Source: Luidia sarsii
Lineage: Eukaryota > Echinodermata > Asteroidea > Paxillosida > Luidiidae
Reading direction: 5' to 3'
Length of the DNA stretch: 64,000 nucleotides
Assembly (NCBI GenBank): GCA_949987565.1
Contig: OX465114.1
Coordinates: 992,001 to 1,056,000 of the forward strand
A program made the position numbers and the translations under genes. The number at the start of each line of letters is the position of its first letter. Position 1 is the first letter of the stretch. The notes under the pieces are model-generated. The model was not told the DNA's origin and ran no database searches. It saw nothing but the letters and a program-made list of their open reading frames with translations. Positions 37,701 through 50,072 of this stretch are shown piece after piece.

Positions 37701-40700
37701 ATGATTGTCGACGGCAGAGAGTGACTGAGCAGAAAGATAGGGTTTGGAAATTAATATCTCATTAAATATTATGCTGACGACATTCAAATTTGTCCTAGGA
37801 AGAGGCCTAGGATTCTTCTAACAAGAAGTGTTAAAGTTACTGAGTTTGGAGAACATTTCTTTTGATGGTTTTCCAGGGAAAGGCAACGACCCTTCATCTG
37901 TCTGAGTGTCAACTGTCTATTCATACGAGTAGACGTGAACTCGCTGACTTTGGACGTGATAGGCAGAGATATTTTCCTTGCGTGTTCATATCGTAATACA
38001 TTTTAGGTTTTTATGCTTGAAACTTGGCATGAAAGTAGCCCTAGGATTCCTTCAGTGGCATGAGTCAAAACATCTGAATTCGGAGTCAATTTCTATTCAA
38101 ACATTTTCAGGAGAAGGGAGCGACCCTACGTGTTTCTCTGAGCTGCCATTGTCAAGTCGCTGGCATAATGGTCGACGGTAGAGAGTGACTGAGCAGAAAG
38201 ATAGGGTTTGGAAATTAATATCTCAATAAATATTATGCTGACGACATTCAAATTTGCCCTAGGAAGAGGCCTTGGATTCTTCTAACAAGAAGTGTTAAAG
38301 TTACCGAGTTTGGAGAACATTTCTTTTGATGGTTTTCCAGGGAAAGGCAACGACCCTTCATCTGTCTGAGTGTCAACTGTGTATTCATACGAGTACACGT
38401 TAACTCGCTGGCTTTGGAGGTGATAGGCAGAGATATATTCCTTGCGTGTTCATATCGTTTTACATTTTAGGTTTTGATGCTTGAAACTTGGCATGAAAGT
38501 AGCCCTGGGATTCCTCCAGTGGCCTGAGTCAAAACATCTGAATTCGGAGTCAATTTCTATTCAAACATTTTCATGAGAAGGGAGCGACCCTACCTGTTTC
38601 TCTGAGCTGCCCTTGTCCAGTCGCTGGCATAATTGTCGACGGCAGAGAGTGACTGAGCAGAAAGATAGGGTTTGAAAATTAATATCTCATTAACTAAGAT
38701 GCTGACGACATTCAAATTTGTCCTAAGAAGAGGCCTAGGGTTCTTCTAACAACAGGTGTTAAAGTTACTGAGTTTGGAGAACATTTCTTTTGATGGTTTT
38801 CCAGGGAAAGGCAACGACCCTTCATCTGTCTGAGTGTCAACTGTGTATTCATACGAGTAGACGTTGATTCGCAGATTTTGCAGGTGATGGGCAGAGATAT
38901 ATTCCTTGCGTGTTCATATCGTTTTACATTTTAGGTTTTGATTCTTGAAACTTGGCATGAAAGTAGCCCTGGGATTCCTCCAGTGGCCTGAGTAAAAACA
39001 TCTGAATTCGGAGTCAATTTCTATTCAAAGATTTTCAAGAGAAGGGAGCGACCCTACCTGTTTCTCTGAGCTGCCATTGTCAAGTCGGTGGCATAATGGT
39101 CGACGGCAGAGAGTGACTGAGCAGAAAGATAGGGTTTGGAAATTAATATCTCATTAAATATTATGCTGACGACATTCAAATTTGTCCTAGGAAGAGGCCT
39201 AGGATTCTTCTAACAAGAAGTGTTCAAGTTACTGAGTTTGGAGAACATTTCTTTTGATGGTTTTCCAGGGAAAGGCAACGACCCTTCATCTGTCTGAGTG
39301 TCAACTGTGTATTCATACGAGTAGACGTTAACTCGCTGACTTTGGAGGTGATAGGCAGAGATATTTTCCTTGCGTGTTCATATCGTAATACATTTTAGGT
39401 TTTTATGCTTGAAACTTGGCATGAAAGTAGCCCTAGGATTCCTCCAGTGGCCTGAGTCGAAACATCTGATTTCGGAGTCAATTTCTATTCAAACATTTTC
39501 AGGAGAAGGGAGCGACCCTACCTGTTTCTCTGAGCTGCCATTGTCCAGTCGCTGGCATAATTGTCGACGGCAGAGAGTGACTGAGCAGAAAGATACGGTT
39601 TGGAAATTAATATCTCATTAACTAAGATGCTGACGACATTCAAATTTGTCCTAGGAAGAGGCCTAGGGTTCTTCTAACAATAGGTGTTAAAGTTACTGAG
39701 TTTGGAGAACATTTCTTTTGATGGTTTTCCAGGGAAAGGCAACGACTCTTCATCTGTCTGAGTGTCAACTGTGTATTCATACGAGTAGACGTTAACTCGC
39801 TGGCTTTGGAGGTGATAGGCAGAGATATATTCCTTGCGTGTTCATATCGTTTTACATTTTAGGTTTTGATGCTTGAAACTTGGCATGAAAATAGCCCTGG
39901 GATTCCTCCAGTGGCCGGAGTCAAAACATCTGAATTCGGAGTCAATTTCTATTCAAACATTTTCATGAGAAGGGAGCGACCCTACCTGTTTCTCTGAGCT
40001 GCCCTTGTCCAGTCGCTGGCATAATTGTCGACGGCAGAGAGTGTCTGAGCAGAAAGATAGGGTTTGGAAATTAATATCTCATTAACTAAGATGCTGACGA
40101 CATTCAAATTTGTCCTAGGAAGAGGCCTAGGGTTCTTCTAACAACAGGTGTTAAAGTTACTGAGTTTGGAGAACATTTCTTTTGATGGTTTTCCAGGGAA
40201 AGGCAACGACCCTTCATCTGTCTGAGTGTCAACTGTGTATTCATACGAGTAGACGTTAACTCGCTGGCTTCGGAGGTGATAGGCAGAGATATATTCCTTA
40301 CGTGTTCATATCGTAATACATTTTAGGTTTTGATGCTTGAAACTTGGCATGAAAGTAGCCCTGGGATTCCTCCAGTGGCCTGAGTAAAAACATCTGAATT
40401 CGGAGTCAATTTCTATTCAAAGATTTTCAAGAGAAGGGAGCGACCCTACCTGTTTCTCTGAGCTGCCATTGTCAAGTCGGTGGCATAATGGTCGACGGCA
40501 GAGAGTGACTGAGCAGAAAGATAGGGTTTGGAAATTAATATCTCATTAAATATTATGCTGACGACATTCAAATTTGTCCTAGGAAGAGGCCTAGGATTCT
40601 TCTAACAAGAAGTGTTAAAGTTACTGAGTTTGGAGAACATTTCTTTTGATGGTTTTCCAGGGAAAGGCAACGACCCTTCATCTGTCTGAGTGTCAACTGT

Positions 40701-42186
40701 ATATTCATACGAGTAGACGTTAACTCGCTGACTTTGGAGGTGATAGGCAGAGATATTTTCCTTGCGTGTTCATATCGTAATACATTTTAGGTTTTGATGC
40801 TTGAAATTTGGCGTGAAAGTAGCCCTGGGATTCCTCCAGTGGCCTGAGTCAAAACATCTGAATTCGGAGTCAATTTCTATTCAAACATTTTCATGAGAAG
40901 GGAGCGACCCTACCTGTTTCTCTGAGCTGCCATTGTCCAGTCGCTGGCATAATGGTCGACGGCAGAGAGTGACTGAGCAGAAAGATAGAGTTTGGAAATT
41001 AATATCTCAATAAATATTATGCTGACGACATTCAAATTTGCCCTAGGAAGAGGCCTTTGATTCTTCTAACAAGAAGTGTTAAAGTTACTGAGTTTGGAGA
41101 ACATTTCTTTTGATGGTTTTCCAGGGAAAGACAACGACCCTTCATCTGTCTGAGTGTCAACTGTGTATTCATACGAGTAGACGTTAACTCGCTGGCTTTG
41201 GAGGTGATGGGCAGAGATATATTCCTTGCGTGTTCATATCGTTTTACATTTTAGGTTTTGATGCTTGAAACTTGGCATGAAAGTAGCCCTAGGATTCCTC
41301 CAGTGGCCTGAGTCAAACATCTGAATTCGGAGTCAATTTCTATTCAAACATTTTCAGGAGAAGGGAGTGACTCTACCTGTTTCTCTGAGCTGCCATTGTC
41401 CAGTCGCTGGCATGATTGTCGACGGCAGAGAGTGACTGAGCAGAAAGATAGGGTTTGGAAATTAATATCTCATTAAATATTATGCTGACGACATTCAAAT
41501 TTGTCCTAGGAAGAGGCCTAGGATTCTTCTAACAAGAAGTGTTAAAGTTACTGAGTTTGGAGAACATTTCTTTTGATGGTTTTCCAGGGAAAGGCAACGA
41601 CCCTTCATCTGTCTGAGTGTCAACTGTCTATTCATACGAGTAGACGTGAACTCGCTGACTTTGGACGTGATAGGCAGAGATATTTTCCTTGCGTGTTCAT
41701 ATCGTAATACATTTTAGGTTTTTATGCTTGAAACTTGGCATGAAAGTAGCCCTAGGATTCCTCCAGTGGCCTGAGTCAAAACATCTGAATTCGGAGTCAA
41801 TTTCTATTCAAACATTTTCAGGAGAAGGGAGCGACCCTACCTGTTTCTCTGAGCTGCCATTGTCAAGTCGCTGGCATAATGGTCGACGGTAGAGAGTGAC
41901 TGAGCAGAAAGATAGGGTTTGGAAATTAATATCTCAATAAATATTATGCTGACGACATTCAAATTTGCCCTAGGAAGAGGCCTTGGATTCTTCTAACAAG
42001 AAGTGTTAAAGTTACCGAGTTTGGAGAACATTTCTTTTGATGGTTTTCCAGGGAAAGGCAACGACCCTTCATCTGTCTGAGTGTCAACTGTGTATTCATA
42101 CGAGTACACGTTAACTCGCTGGTTTTGGAGGTGATAGGCAGAGATATATTCCTTGCGTGTTCATATCGTAATATAATTTAGGTTTT
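34766..42186 (+). repeat. Region III transition zone, 16 monomers
   Basis: New monomer forms appear here: tttggcgtgaaag with gatagagttt and tcaataaatatt (35230, 40796); a 1-bp shorter form with gagtcaaacatc, gggagtgactc and ggcatgattg (35694, 37549, 41260); and a form with cggtagag, tttgccctagg and gttaccgag (36157, 38012, 41723). In many of them gtgttaaag replaces the gtgttcaag of regions I-II. Type a, f and g' monomers from region II are mixed in at 36621 and 38476-40331. The segment 35,230-36,620 recurs at 40,796-42,186 (offset 5,566 bp), and part of it at 37,549-38,475. Confidence 0.85.
35694..36156 (+). repeat. 463-bp monomer with deletion in the A half
   Basis: The usual gtcaaaacatct is one A shorter (gtcaaacatct, around 35,746-35,752). 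The same change is carried by the monomers at 37549 and 41260, along with gggagtgactc and ggcatgattg, so all three descend from one event. It shifts the phase of everything downstream by one base each time. Confidence 0.9.
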
Positions 42187-42649
42187 GATGCTTAAAACTT
42201 GGCATGAAAGTAGCCCTGGGATTCCTCCAGTGGCCTGAGTCAAAACATCTGAATTTGGAGTCAATTTCTATTCAAACATTTTCAGGAGAAGGGAGCGACC
42301 CTACCTGTTTCTCTGAGCTGCCATTGTCCAGTCGCTGGCATAATTGTCGACGGCAGGGAGTGACTGAGCAGAAAGATAGGGTTTGAAAATTAATATCTCA
42401 TTAACTAAGATGCTGACGACATTCAAATTTATCCTAGGAAGAGGCCTAGCGTCTTCTAACAACAGGTGTTAAAGTTACTGAGTTTGGAGAACATTTCTTT
42501 TGATGGTTTTCCAGGGAAAGGCAACGACCCTTCATCTGTCTGAGTGTCAACTGTGTATTCATACGAGTAGACGTTAACTCGCTGGCTTTGGAGGTGATAG
42601 GCAGTGATATATTCCTTGCGTGTTCATATCGTAATACATTTTAGGTTTT
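42187..42649 (+). repeat. 463-bp monomer with deletion in the B half (type S)
   Basis: The usual cctagggttcttc is cctagcgtcttc here (around 42,446-42,452), one base shorter, next to attcaaatttatcc. The S monomers at 45434 and 50073 share it, so it marks the S lineage and the 3,247-bp and 4,639-bp unit lengths. Confidence 0.9.
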
Positions 42650-43577
42650 GATGCTTGAAACTTGGCATGAAAGTAGCCCTGGGATTCCTCCAGTGGCCTG
42701 AGTCAAAACATCTGAATTCGGAGCCAATTTCTATTCAAACATTTTCATGAGAAGGGAGCGACCCTACCTGTTTCTCTGAGCTGCCATTGTCCAGTCGCTG
42801 GCATAATGGTCGACGGCAGAGAGTGACTGAGCAGAAAGATAGGGTTTGGAAATTAATATCTCATTAAATATTATGCTGACGACATTCAAATTTGTCCTAG
42901 GAAGAGGCCTAGGATTCTTCTAACAAGAAGTGTTAAAGTTACTGAGTTTGGAGAACATTTCTTTTGATGGTTTTCCAGGGAAAGGCAACGACCCTTCATC
43001 TGTCTGAGTGTCAACTGTGTATTCATACGAGTAGACGTTAACTCGCTGACTTTGGAGGTGATAGGCAGAGATATATTCCTTGCGTGTTCATATCGTAATA
43101 CATTTAAGGTTTTGATGCTTGAAACTTGGCATGAAAGTAGCCCTGGGATTCCTCCAGTGGCCTGAGTCAAAACATCTGAATTCGGAGTCAATTTCTATTC
43201 AAACATTTTCAGGAGAAAGGATCAACCCTACCTGTTTCTTTGAGCTGCCATTGTCCAGTCGCTGGCATAATTGTCGACGGCAGAGAGTGACTGAGCAGAA
43301 AGATAGGGTTTGAAAATTAATATCTCATTAACTAAGATGCTGACGACATTCAAATTTGTCCTAGGAAGAGGCCTAGGGTTCTTCTAACAACAGGTGTTAA
43401 AGTTACTGAGTTTGGAGAACATTTCTTTTGATGGTTTTCCAGGGAAAGGCAACGACCCTTCATCTGTCTGAGTGTCAACTGTGTATTCATACGAGTAGAC
43501 GTTACCTCGCTGGCTTTGGAGGTGATGGGCAGAGATATATTCCTTGCGTGTTCATATCGTTTTACATTTTAGGTTTT

Positions 43578-43799
43578 GATGCTTGAAACTTGGCATGAAA
43601 GTAGCCCTGGGATTCCTCCAGTGGCCTGAGTCAAAACATCTGAATTCGGAGTCAATTTCTATTCAAACATTTTCAGGAGAAGGGAGCGACCCTACCTGTT
43701 TCTCTGAGCTGCCATTGTCCAGTCGCTGGCATAATTGTCGACGGCAGAGAGTGACTGAGCAGAAAGATAGGGTTTGAAAATTAATATCTCATTAACTAA
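43578..43799 (+). repeat. A half of the monomer (222 bp)
   Basis: This is the first half of the internal dimer. It aligns with the following B half: gatgctt with gatgctg, gccctgggattcctcc with gcctagggttcttcta, ctgaattcggag with ctgagtttggag, gcgaccctacctg with acgacccttcatctg, and tcgctggcataat with tcgctggctttgg. In the first copies the ctga anchors lie 230 bp apart (28 and 258) and the tcgc anchors 248 bp apart (111 and 359), so B carries a net insertion of about 18 bp between them. Hand identity is roughly 60-65%, far below the identity between whole monomers. Confidence 0.85.
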
Positions 43800-44041
43800 G
43801 ATGCTGACGACATTCAAATTTGTCCTAGGAAGAGGCCTAGGGTTCTTCTAACAACAGGTGTTAAAGTTACTGAGTTTGGAGAACATTTCTTTTGATGGTT
43901 TTCCAGGGAAAGGCAACGACCCTTCATCTGTCTGAGTGTCAACTGTGTATTCATACGAGTAGACGTTAACTCGCTGGCTTTGGAGGTGATAGGCAGAGAT
44001 ATATTCCTTGCGTGTTCATATCGTAATACCTTTTAGGTTTT
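43800..44041 (+). repeat. B half of the monomer (242 bp)
   Basis: This is the second half of the internal dimer, beginning gatgctgacgac. It holds the cctagg dyad, the caaatttg palindrome, and the two-state block near gttaactcgctgg that separates monomer types. It is about 20 bp longer than the A half because of extra sequence around tattcatacgagtag. That the two halves come from one ancestral unit is inferred from colinear matches along both; no shorter internal period was convincing to me. Confidence 0.85.
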
Positions 44042-45433
44042 GATGCTTGAAATTTGGCGTGAAAGTAGCCCTGGGATTCCTCCAGTGGCCTGAGTCAAAA
44101 CATCTGAATTCGGAGTCAATTTCTATTCAAACATTTTCATGAGAAGGGAGCGACCCTACCTGTTTCTCTGAGCTGCCATTGTCCAGTCGCTGGCATAATT
44201 GTCGACGGCAGAGAGTGACTGAGCAGAAAGATAGGGTTTGAAAATTAATATCTCATTAAATATTATGCTGACGACATTCAAATTTGTCCTAGGAAGAGGC
44301 CTAGGATTCTTCTAACAAGAAGTGTTAAAGTTACTGAGTTTGGAGAACATTTCTTTTGATGGTTTTCCAGGGAAAGGCAACGACCCTTCATCTGTCTGAG
44401 TGTCAACTGTGTATTCATACGAGTAGACGTTAACTCGCTGGCTTTGGAGGTGATAGGCAGAGATATATTCCTTGCGTGTTCATATCGTAATACATTTAAG
44501 GTTTTGATGCTTGAAACTTGGCATGAAAGTAGCCCTGGGATTCCTCCAGAGGCCTGAGTCAAAACATCTGAATTCGGAGTCAATTTCTATTCAAACATTT
44601 TCAGGAGAAGGGAGCGACCCTACCTGTTTCTCTGAGCTGCCATTGTCCAGTCGCTGGCATAATTGTCGACGGCAGAGAGTGACTGAGCAGAAAGATAGGG
44701 TTTGAAAATTAATATCTCATTAACTAAGATGCTGACGACATTCAAATTTGTCCTAGGAAGAGGCCTAGGGTTCTTCTAACAACAGGTGTTAAAGTTACTG
44801 AGTTTGGAGAACATTTCTTTTGATGGTTTTCCAGGGAAAGGCAACGACCCTTCATCTGTCTGAGTGTCAACTGTGTATTCATACGAGTAGACGTTGATTC
44901 GCAGATTTTGCAGGTGATGGGCAGAGATATATTCCTTGCGTGTTCATATCGTTTTACATTTTAGGTTTTGATTCTTGAAACTTGGCATGAAAGTAGCCCT
45001 AGGATTCCTCCAGTGGCCTGAGTCAAAACATCTGAATTCGGAGTCAATTTCTATTCAAACATTTTCAGGAGAAGGGAGCGACTCTACCTGATTCTCTGAG
45101 CTGCCATTGTCCAGTCGCTGGCATAATTGTCGACGGCAGAGAGTGTCTGAGCAGAAAGATAGGGTTTGGAAATTAATATCTCATTAACTAAGATGCTGAC
45201 GACATTCAAATTTGTCCTAGGAAGAGGCCTTGGATTCTTCTAACAAGAAGTGTTAAAGTTACCGAGTTTGGAGAACATTTCTTTTGATGGTTTTCCAGGG
45301 AAAGGCAACGACCCTTCATCTGTCTGAGTGTCAACTGTGTATTCATACGAGTACACGTTAACTCGCTGGTTTTGGAGGTGATAGGCAGAGATATATTCCT
45401 TGCGTGTTCATATCGTAATATAATTTAGGTTTT

Positions 45434-48400
45434 GATGCTTAAAACTTGGCATGAAAGTAGCCCTGGGATTCCTCCAGTGGCCTGAGTCAAAACATCTGAA
45501 TTTGGAGTCAATTTCTATTCAAACATTTTCAGGAGAAGGGAGCGACCCTACCTGTTTCTTTGAGCTGCCATTGTCCAGTCGCTGGCATAATTGTCGACGG
45601 CAGAGAGTGACTGAGCAGAAAGATAGGGTTTGAAAATTAATATCTCATTAACTAAGATGCTGACGACATTCAAATTTATCCTAGGAAGAGGCCTAGCGTC
45701 TTCTAACAACAGGTGTTAAAGTTACTGAGTTTGGAGAACATTTCTTTTGATGGTTTTCCAGGGAAAGGCAACGACCCTTCATCTGTCTGAGTGTCAACTG
45801 TGTATTCATACGAGTAGACGTTAACTCGCTGGCTTTGGAGGTGATAGGCAGAGATATATTCCTTGCGTGTTCATATCGTAATACATTTTAGGTTTTGATG
45901 CTTGAAACTTGGCATGAAAGTAGCCCTGGGATTCCTCCAGTGGCCTGAGTCAAAACATCTGAATTCTGAGCCAATTTCTATTCAAACATTTTCATGAGAA
46001 GGGAGCGACCCTACCTGTTTCTCTGAGCTGCCATTGTCCAGTCGCTGGCATAATGGTCGACGGCAGAGAGTGACTGAGCAGAAAGATAGGGTTTGGAAAT
46101 TAATATCTCATTAAATATTATGCTGACGACATTCAAATTTGTCCTAGGAAGAGGCCTAGGATTCTTCTAACAAGAAGTGTTAAAGTTACTGAGTTTGGAG
46201 AACATTTCTTTTGATGGTTTTCCAGGGAAAGGCAACGACCCTTCATCTGTCTGAGTGTCAACTGTGTATTCATACGAGTAGACGTTAACTCGCTGACTTT
46301 GGAGGTGATAGGCAGAGATATATTCCTTGCGTGTTCATATCGTAATACATTTAAGGTTTTGATGCTTGAAACTTGGCATGAAAGTAGCCCTGGGATTCCT
46401 CCAGTGGCCTGAGTCAAAACATCTGAATTCGGAGTCAATTTCTATTCAAACATTTTCAGGAGAAAGGATCAACCCTACCTGTTTCTTTGAGCTGCCATTG
46501 TCCAGTCGCTGGCATAATTGTCGACGGCAGAGAGTGACTGAGCAGAAAGATAGGGTTTGAAAATTAATATCTCATTAACTAAGATGCTGACGACATTCAA
46601 ATTTGTCCTAGGAAGAGGCCTAGGGTTCTTCTAACAACAGGTGTTAAAGTTACTGAGTTTGGAGAACATTTCTTTTGATGGTTTTCCAGGGAAAGGCAAC
46701 GACCCTTCATCTGTCTGAGTGTCAACTGTGTATTCATACGAGTAGACGTTACCTCGCTGGCTTTGGAGGTGATGGGCAGAGATATATTCCTTGCGTGTTC
46801 ATATCGTTTTACATTTTAGGTTTTGATGCTTGAAACTTGGCATGAAAGTAGCCCTGGGATTCCTCCAGTGGCCTGAGTCAAAACATCTGAATTCGGAGTC
46901 AATTTCTATTCAAACATTTTCAGGAGAAGGGAGCGACCCTACCTGTTTCTCTGAGCTGCCATTGTCCAGTCGCTGGCATAATTGTCGACGGCAGAGAGTG
47001 ACTGAGCAGAAAGATAGGGTTTGAAAATTAATATCTCATTAACTAAGATGCTGACGAAATTCAAATTTGTCCTAGGAAGAGGCCTAGGGTTCTTCTAACA
47101 ACAGGTGTTAAAGTTACTGAGTTTGGAGAACATTTCTTTTGATGGTTTTCCAGGGAAAGGCAACGACCCTTCATCTGTCTGAGTGTCAACTGTGTATTCA
47201 TACGAGTAGACGTTAACTCGCTGGCTTTGGAGGTGATAGGCAGAGATATATTCCTTGCGTGTTCATATCGTAATACATTTTAGGTTTTGATGCTTGAAAT
47301 TTGGCGTGAAAGTAGCCCTGGGATTCCTCCAGTGGCCTGAGTCAAAACATCTGAATTCGGAGTCAATTTCTATTCAAACATTTTCATGAGAAGGGAGCGA
47401 CCCTACCTGTTTCTCTGAGCTGCCATTGTCCAGTCGCTGGCATAATTGTCGACGGCAGAGAGTGACTGAGCAGAAAGATAGGGTTTGAAAATTAATATCT
47501 CATTAAATATTATGCTGACGACATTCAAATTTGTCCTAGGAAGAGGCCTAGGATTCTTCTAACAAGAAGTGTTAAAGTTACTGAGTTTGGAGAACATTTC
47601 TTTTGATGGTTTTCCAGGGAAAGGCAACGACCCTTCATCTGTCTGAGTGTCAACTGTGTATTCATACGAGTAGACGTTAACTCGCTGGCTTTGGAGGTGA
47701 TAGGCAGAGATATATTCCTTGCGTGTTCATATCGTAATACATTTAAGGTTTTGATGCTTGAAACTTGGCATGAAAGTAGCCCTGGGATTCCTCCAGAGGC
47801 CTGAGTCAAAACATCTGAATTCGGAGTCAATTTCTATTCAAACATTTTCAGGAGAAGGGAGCGACCCTACCTGTTTCTCTGAGCTGCCATTGTCCAGTCG
47901 CTGGCATAATTGTCGACGGCAGAGAGTGACTGAGCAGAAAGATAGGGTTTGAAAATTAATATCTCATCAACTAAGATGCTGACGACATTCAAATTTGTCC
48001 TAGGAAGAGGCCTAGGGTTCTTCTAACAACAGGTGTTAAAGTTACTGAGTTTGGAGAACATTTCTTTTGATGGTTTTCCAGGGAAAGGCAACGACCCTTC
48101 ATCTGTCTGAGTGTCAACTGTGTATTCATACGAGTAGACGTTGATTCGCAGATTTTGCAGGTGATGGGCAGAGATATATTCCTTGCGTGTTCATATCGTT
48201 TTACATTTTAGGTTTTGATTCTTGAAACTTGGCATGAAAGTAGCCCTAGGATTCCTCCAGTGGCCTGAGTCAAAACATCTGAATTCGGAGTCAATTTCTA
48301 TTCAAACATTTTCAGGAGAAGGGAGCGACTCTACCTGATTCTCTGAGCTGCCATTGTCCAGTCGCTGGCATAATTGTCGACGGCAGAGAGTGTCTGAGCA

Positions 48401-50072
48401 GAAAGATAGGGTTTGGAAATTAATATCTCATTAACTAAGATGCTGACGACATTCAAATTTGTCCTAGGAAGAGGCCTAGGGTTCTTCTAACAACAGGTGT
48501 TAAAGTTACTGAGTTTGGAGAACATTTCTTTTGATGGTTTTCCAGGGAAAGGCAACGACCCTTCATCTGTCTGAGTGTCAACTGTGTATTCATACGAGTA
48601 GACGTTAACTCGCTGGCTTTGGAGGTGATAGGCAGAGATATATTCCTTGCGTGTTCATATCGTAATACATTTTAGGTTTTGATGCTTGAAATTTGGCGTG
48701 AAAGTAGCCCTGGGATTCCTCCAGTGGCCTGAGTCAAAACATCTGAATTCGGAGTCAATTTCTATTCAAACATTTTCATGAGAAGGGAGCGACCCTACCT
48801 GTTTCTCTGAGCTGCCATTGTCCAGTCGCTGGCATAATTGTCGACGGCAGAGAGTGACTGAGCAGAAAGATAGGGTTTGAAAATTAATATCTCATTAAAT
48901 ATTATGCTGACGACATTCAAATTTGTCCTAGGAAGAGGCCTAGGATTCTTCTAACAAGAAGTGTTAAAGTTACTGAGTTTGGAGAACATTTCTTTTGATG
49001 GTTTTCCAGGGAAAGGCAACGACCCTTCATCTGTCTGAGTGTCAACTGTGTATTCATACGAGTAGACGTTAACTCGCTGGCTTTGGAGGTGATAGGCAGA
49101 GATATATTCCTTGCGTGTTCATATCGTAATACATTTAAGGTTTTGATGCTTGAAACTTGGCATGAAAGTAGCCCTGGGATTCCTCCAGAGGCCTGAGTCA
49201 AAACATCTGAATTCGGAGTCAATTTCTATTCAAACATTTTCAGGAGAAGGGAGCGACCCTACCTGTTTCTCTGAGCTGCCATTGTCCAGTCGCTGGCATA
49301 ATTGTCGACGGCAGAGAGTGACTGAGCAGAAAGATAGGGTTTGAAAATTAATATCTCATTAACTAAGATGCTGACGACATTCAAATTTGTCCTAGGAAGA
49401 GGCCTAGGGTTCTTCTAACAACAGGTGTTAAAGTTACTGAGTTTGGAGAACATTTCTTTTGATGGTTTTCCAGGGAAAGGCAACGACCCTTCATCTGTCT
49501 GAGTGTCAACTGTGTATTCATTCGAGTAGACGTTGATTCGCAGATTTTGCAGGTGATGGGCAGAGATATATTCCTTGCGTGTTCATATCGTTTTACATTT
49601 TAGGTTTTGATTCTTGAAACTTGGCATGAAAGTAGCCCTAGGATTCCTCCAGTGGCCTGAGTCAAAACATCTGAATTCGGAGTCAATTTCTATTCAAACA
49701 TTTTCAGGAGAAGGGAGCGACTCTACCTGATTCTCTGAGCTGCCATTGTCCAGTCGCTGGCATAATTGTCGACGGCAGAGAGTGTCTGAGCAGAAAGATA
49801 GGGTTTGGAAATTAATATCTCATTAACTAAGATGCTGACGACATTCAAATTTGTCCTAGGAAGAGGCCTTGGATTCTTCTAACAAGAAGTGTTAAAGTTA
49901 CCGAGTTTGGAGAACATTTCTTTTGATGGTTTTCCAGGGAAAGGCAACGACCCTTCATCTGTCTGAGTGTCAACTGTGTATTCATACGAGTACACGTTAA
50001 CTCGCTGGTTTTGGAGGTGATAGGCAGAGATATATTCCTTGCGTGTTCATATCGTAATATAATTTAGGTTTT
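45434..50072 (+). repeat. Region IV 10-monomer HOR, copy 1 (4,639 bp)
   Basis: The order is S, T, U, V, P, Q, R, P, Q, R. It extends the 7-mer by one more P-Q-R trimer. T has gaattctgagcc, shared with the next unit but not with the T at 42650. Q at 47753 has ctcatcaacta, shared with 52392. The final R (49609) has the region III style B half that leads into S, while the inner R (48217) has the ordinary B half with cctagggttc. Private changes include gacgaaattc near 47,055 and attcattcgag near 49,520. Confidence 0.9.
47289..50072 (+). repeat. P-Q-R trimer, two tandem copies
   Basis: Three monomers form a 1,392-bp sub-unit: P (tttggcgtg, catgag), Q (ccagaggcc, then a gttgattcgcag B half) and R (gattcttg start, gcgactctacctgattc, gtgtctgag). 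Copies lie at 47,289-48,680 and 48,681-50,072. Two more tandem copies lie at 51,928-53,319 and 53,320-54,711. A single copy lies at 44,042-45,433. The trimer is the part of the cycle that changes copy number between the 7-mer and 10-mer units. Confidence 0.88.

Larger units (their letters stand above)
43578..44041 (+). repeat. Reference 464-bp monomer (type V)
   Basis: I chose this copy as a reference because it carries mostly majority bases. It starts at gatgcttgaaac and runs to the base before the next such anchor. Landmarks in order are gaattc (A half), a gcgaccc block, gtcgac, the aattaatatctcatta tract, the second-half start gatgctgacgac, the cctagg dyad, caggtgttaaag, a second cgaccc block, gttaactcgctgg and ttcatatcgtaatac. 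A related monomer (starting 2286) contains 12 CpG sites. The choice of start is arbitrary because the array is tandem. One local oddity is aataccttttagg near its end, where other copies have aatacattttagg. Confidence 0.95.
42187..45433 (+). repeat. Region IV 7-monomer HOR (3,247 bp)
   Basis: The order is S (42187: gcttaaaac, tgaatttggag, cctagcgtc), T (42650: gagccaattt, catgag), U (43114: gaaaggatcaacc), V (43578), P (44042: tttggcgtg), Q (44506: ccagaggcc), R (44970: gcgactctacctgattc). The single-base deletion in S makes the unit 3,247 bp rather than 3,248. The R monomer ends with a B half of region III style (ccttggattc, gttaccgag, aatataattta), and the same end precedes every S monomer. 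Confidence 0.9.
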
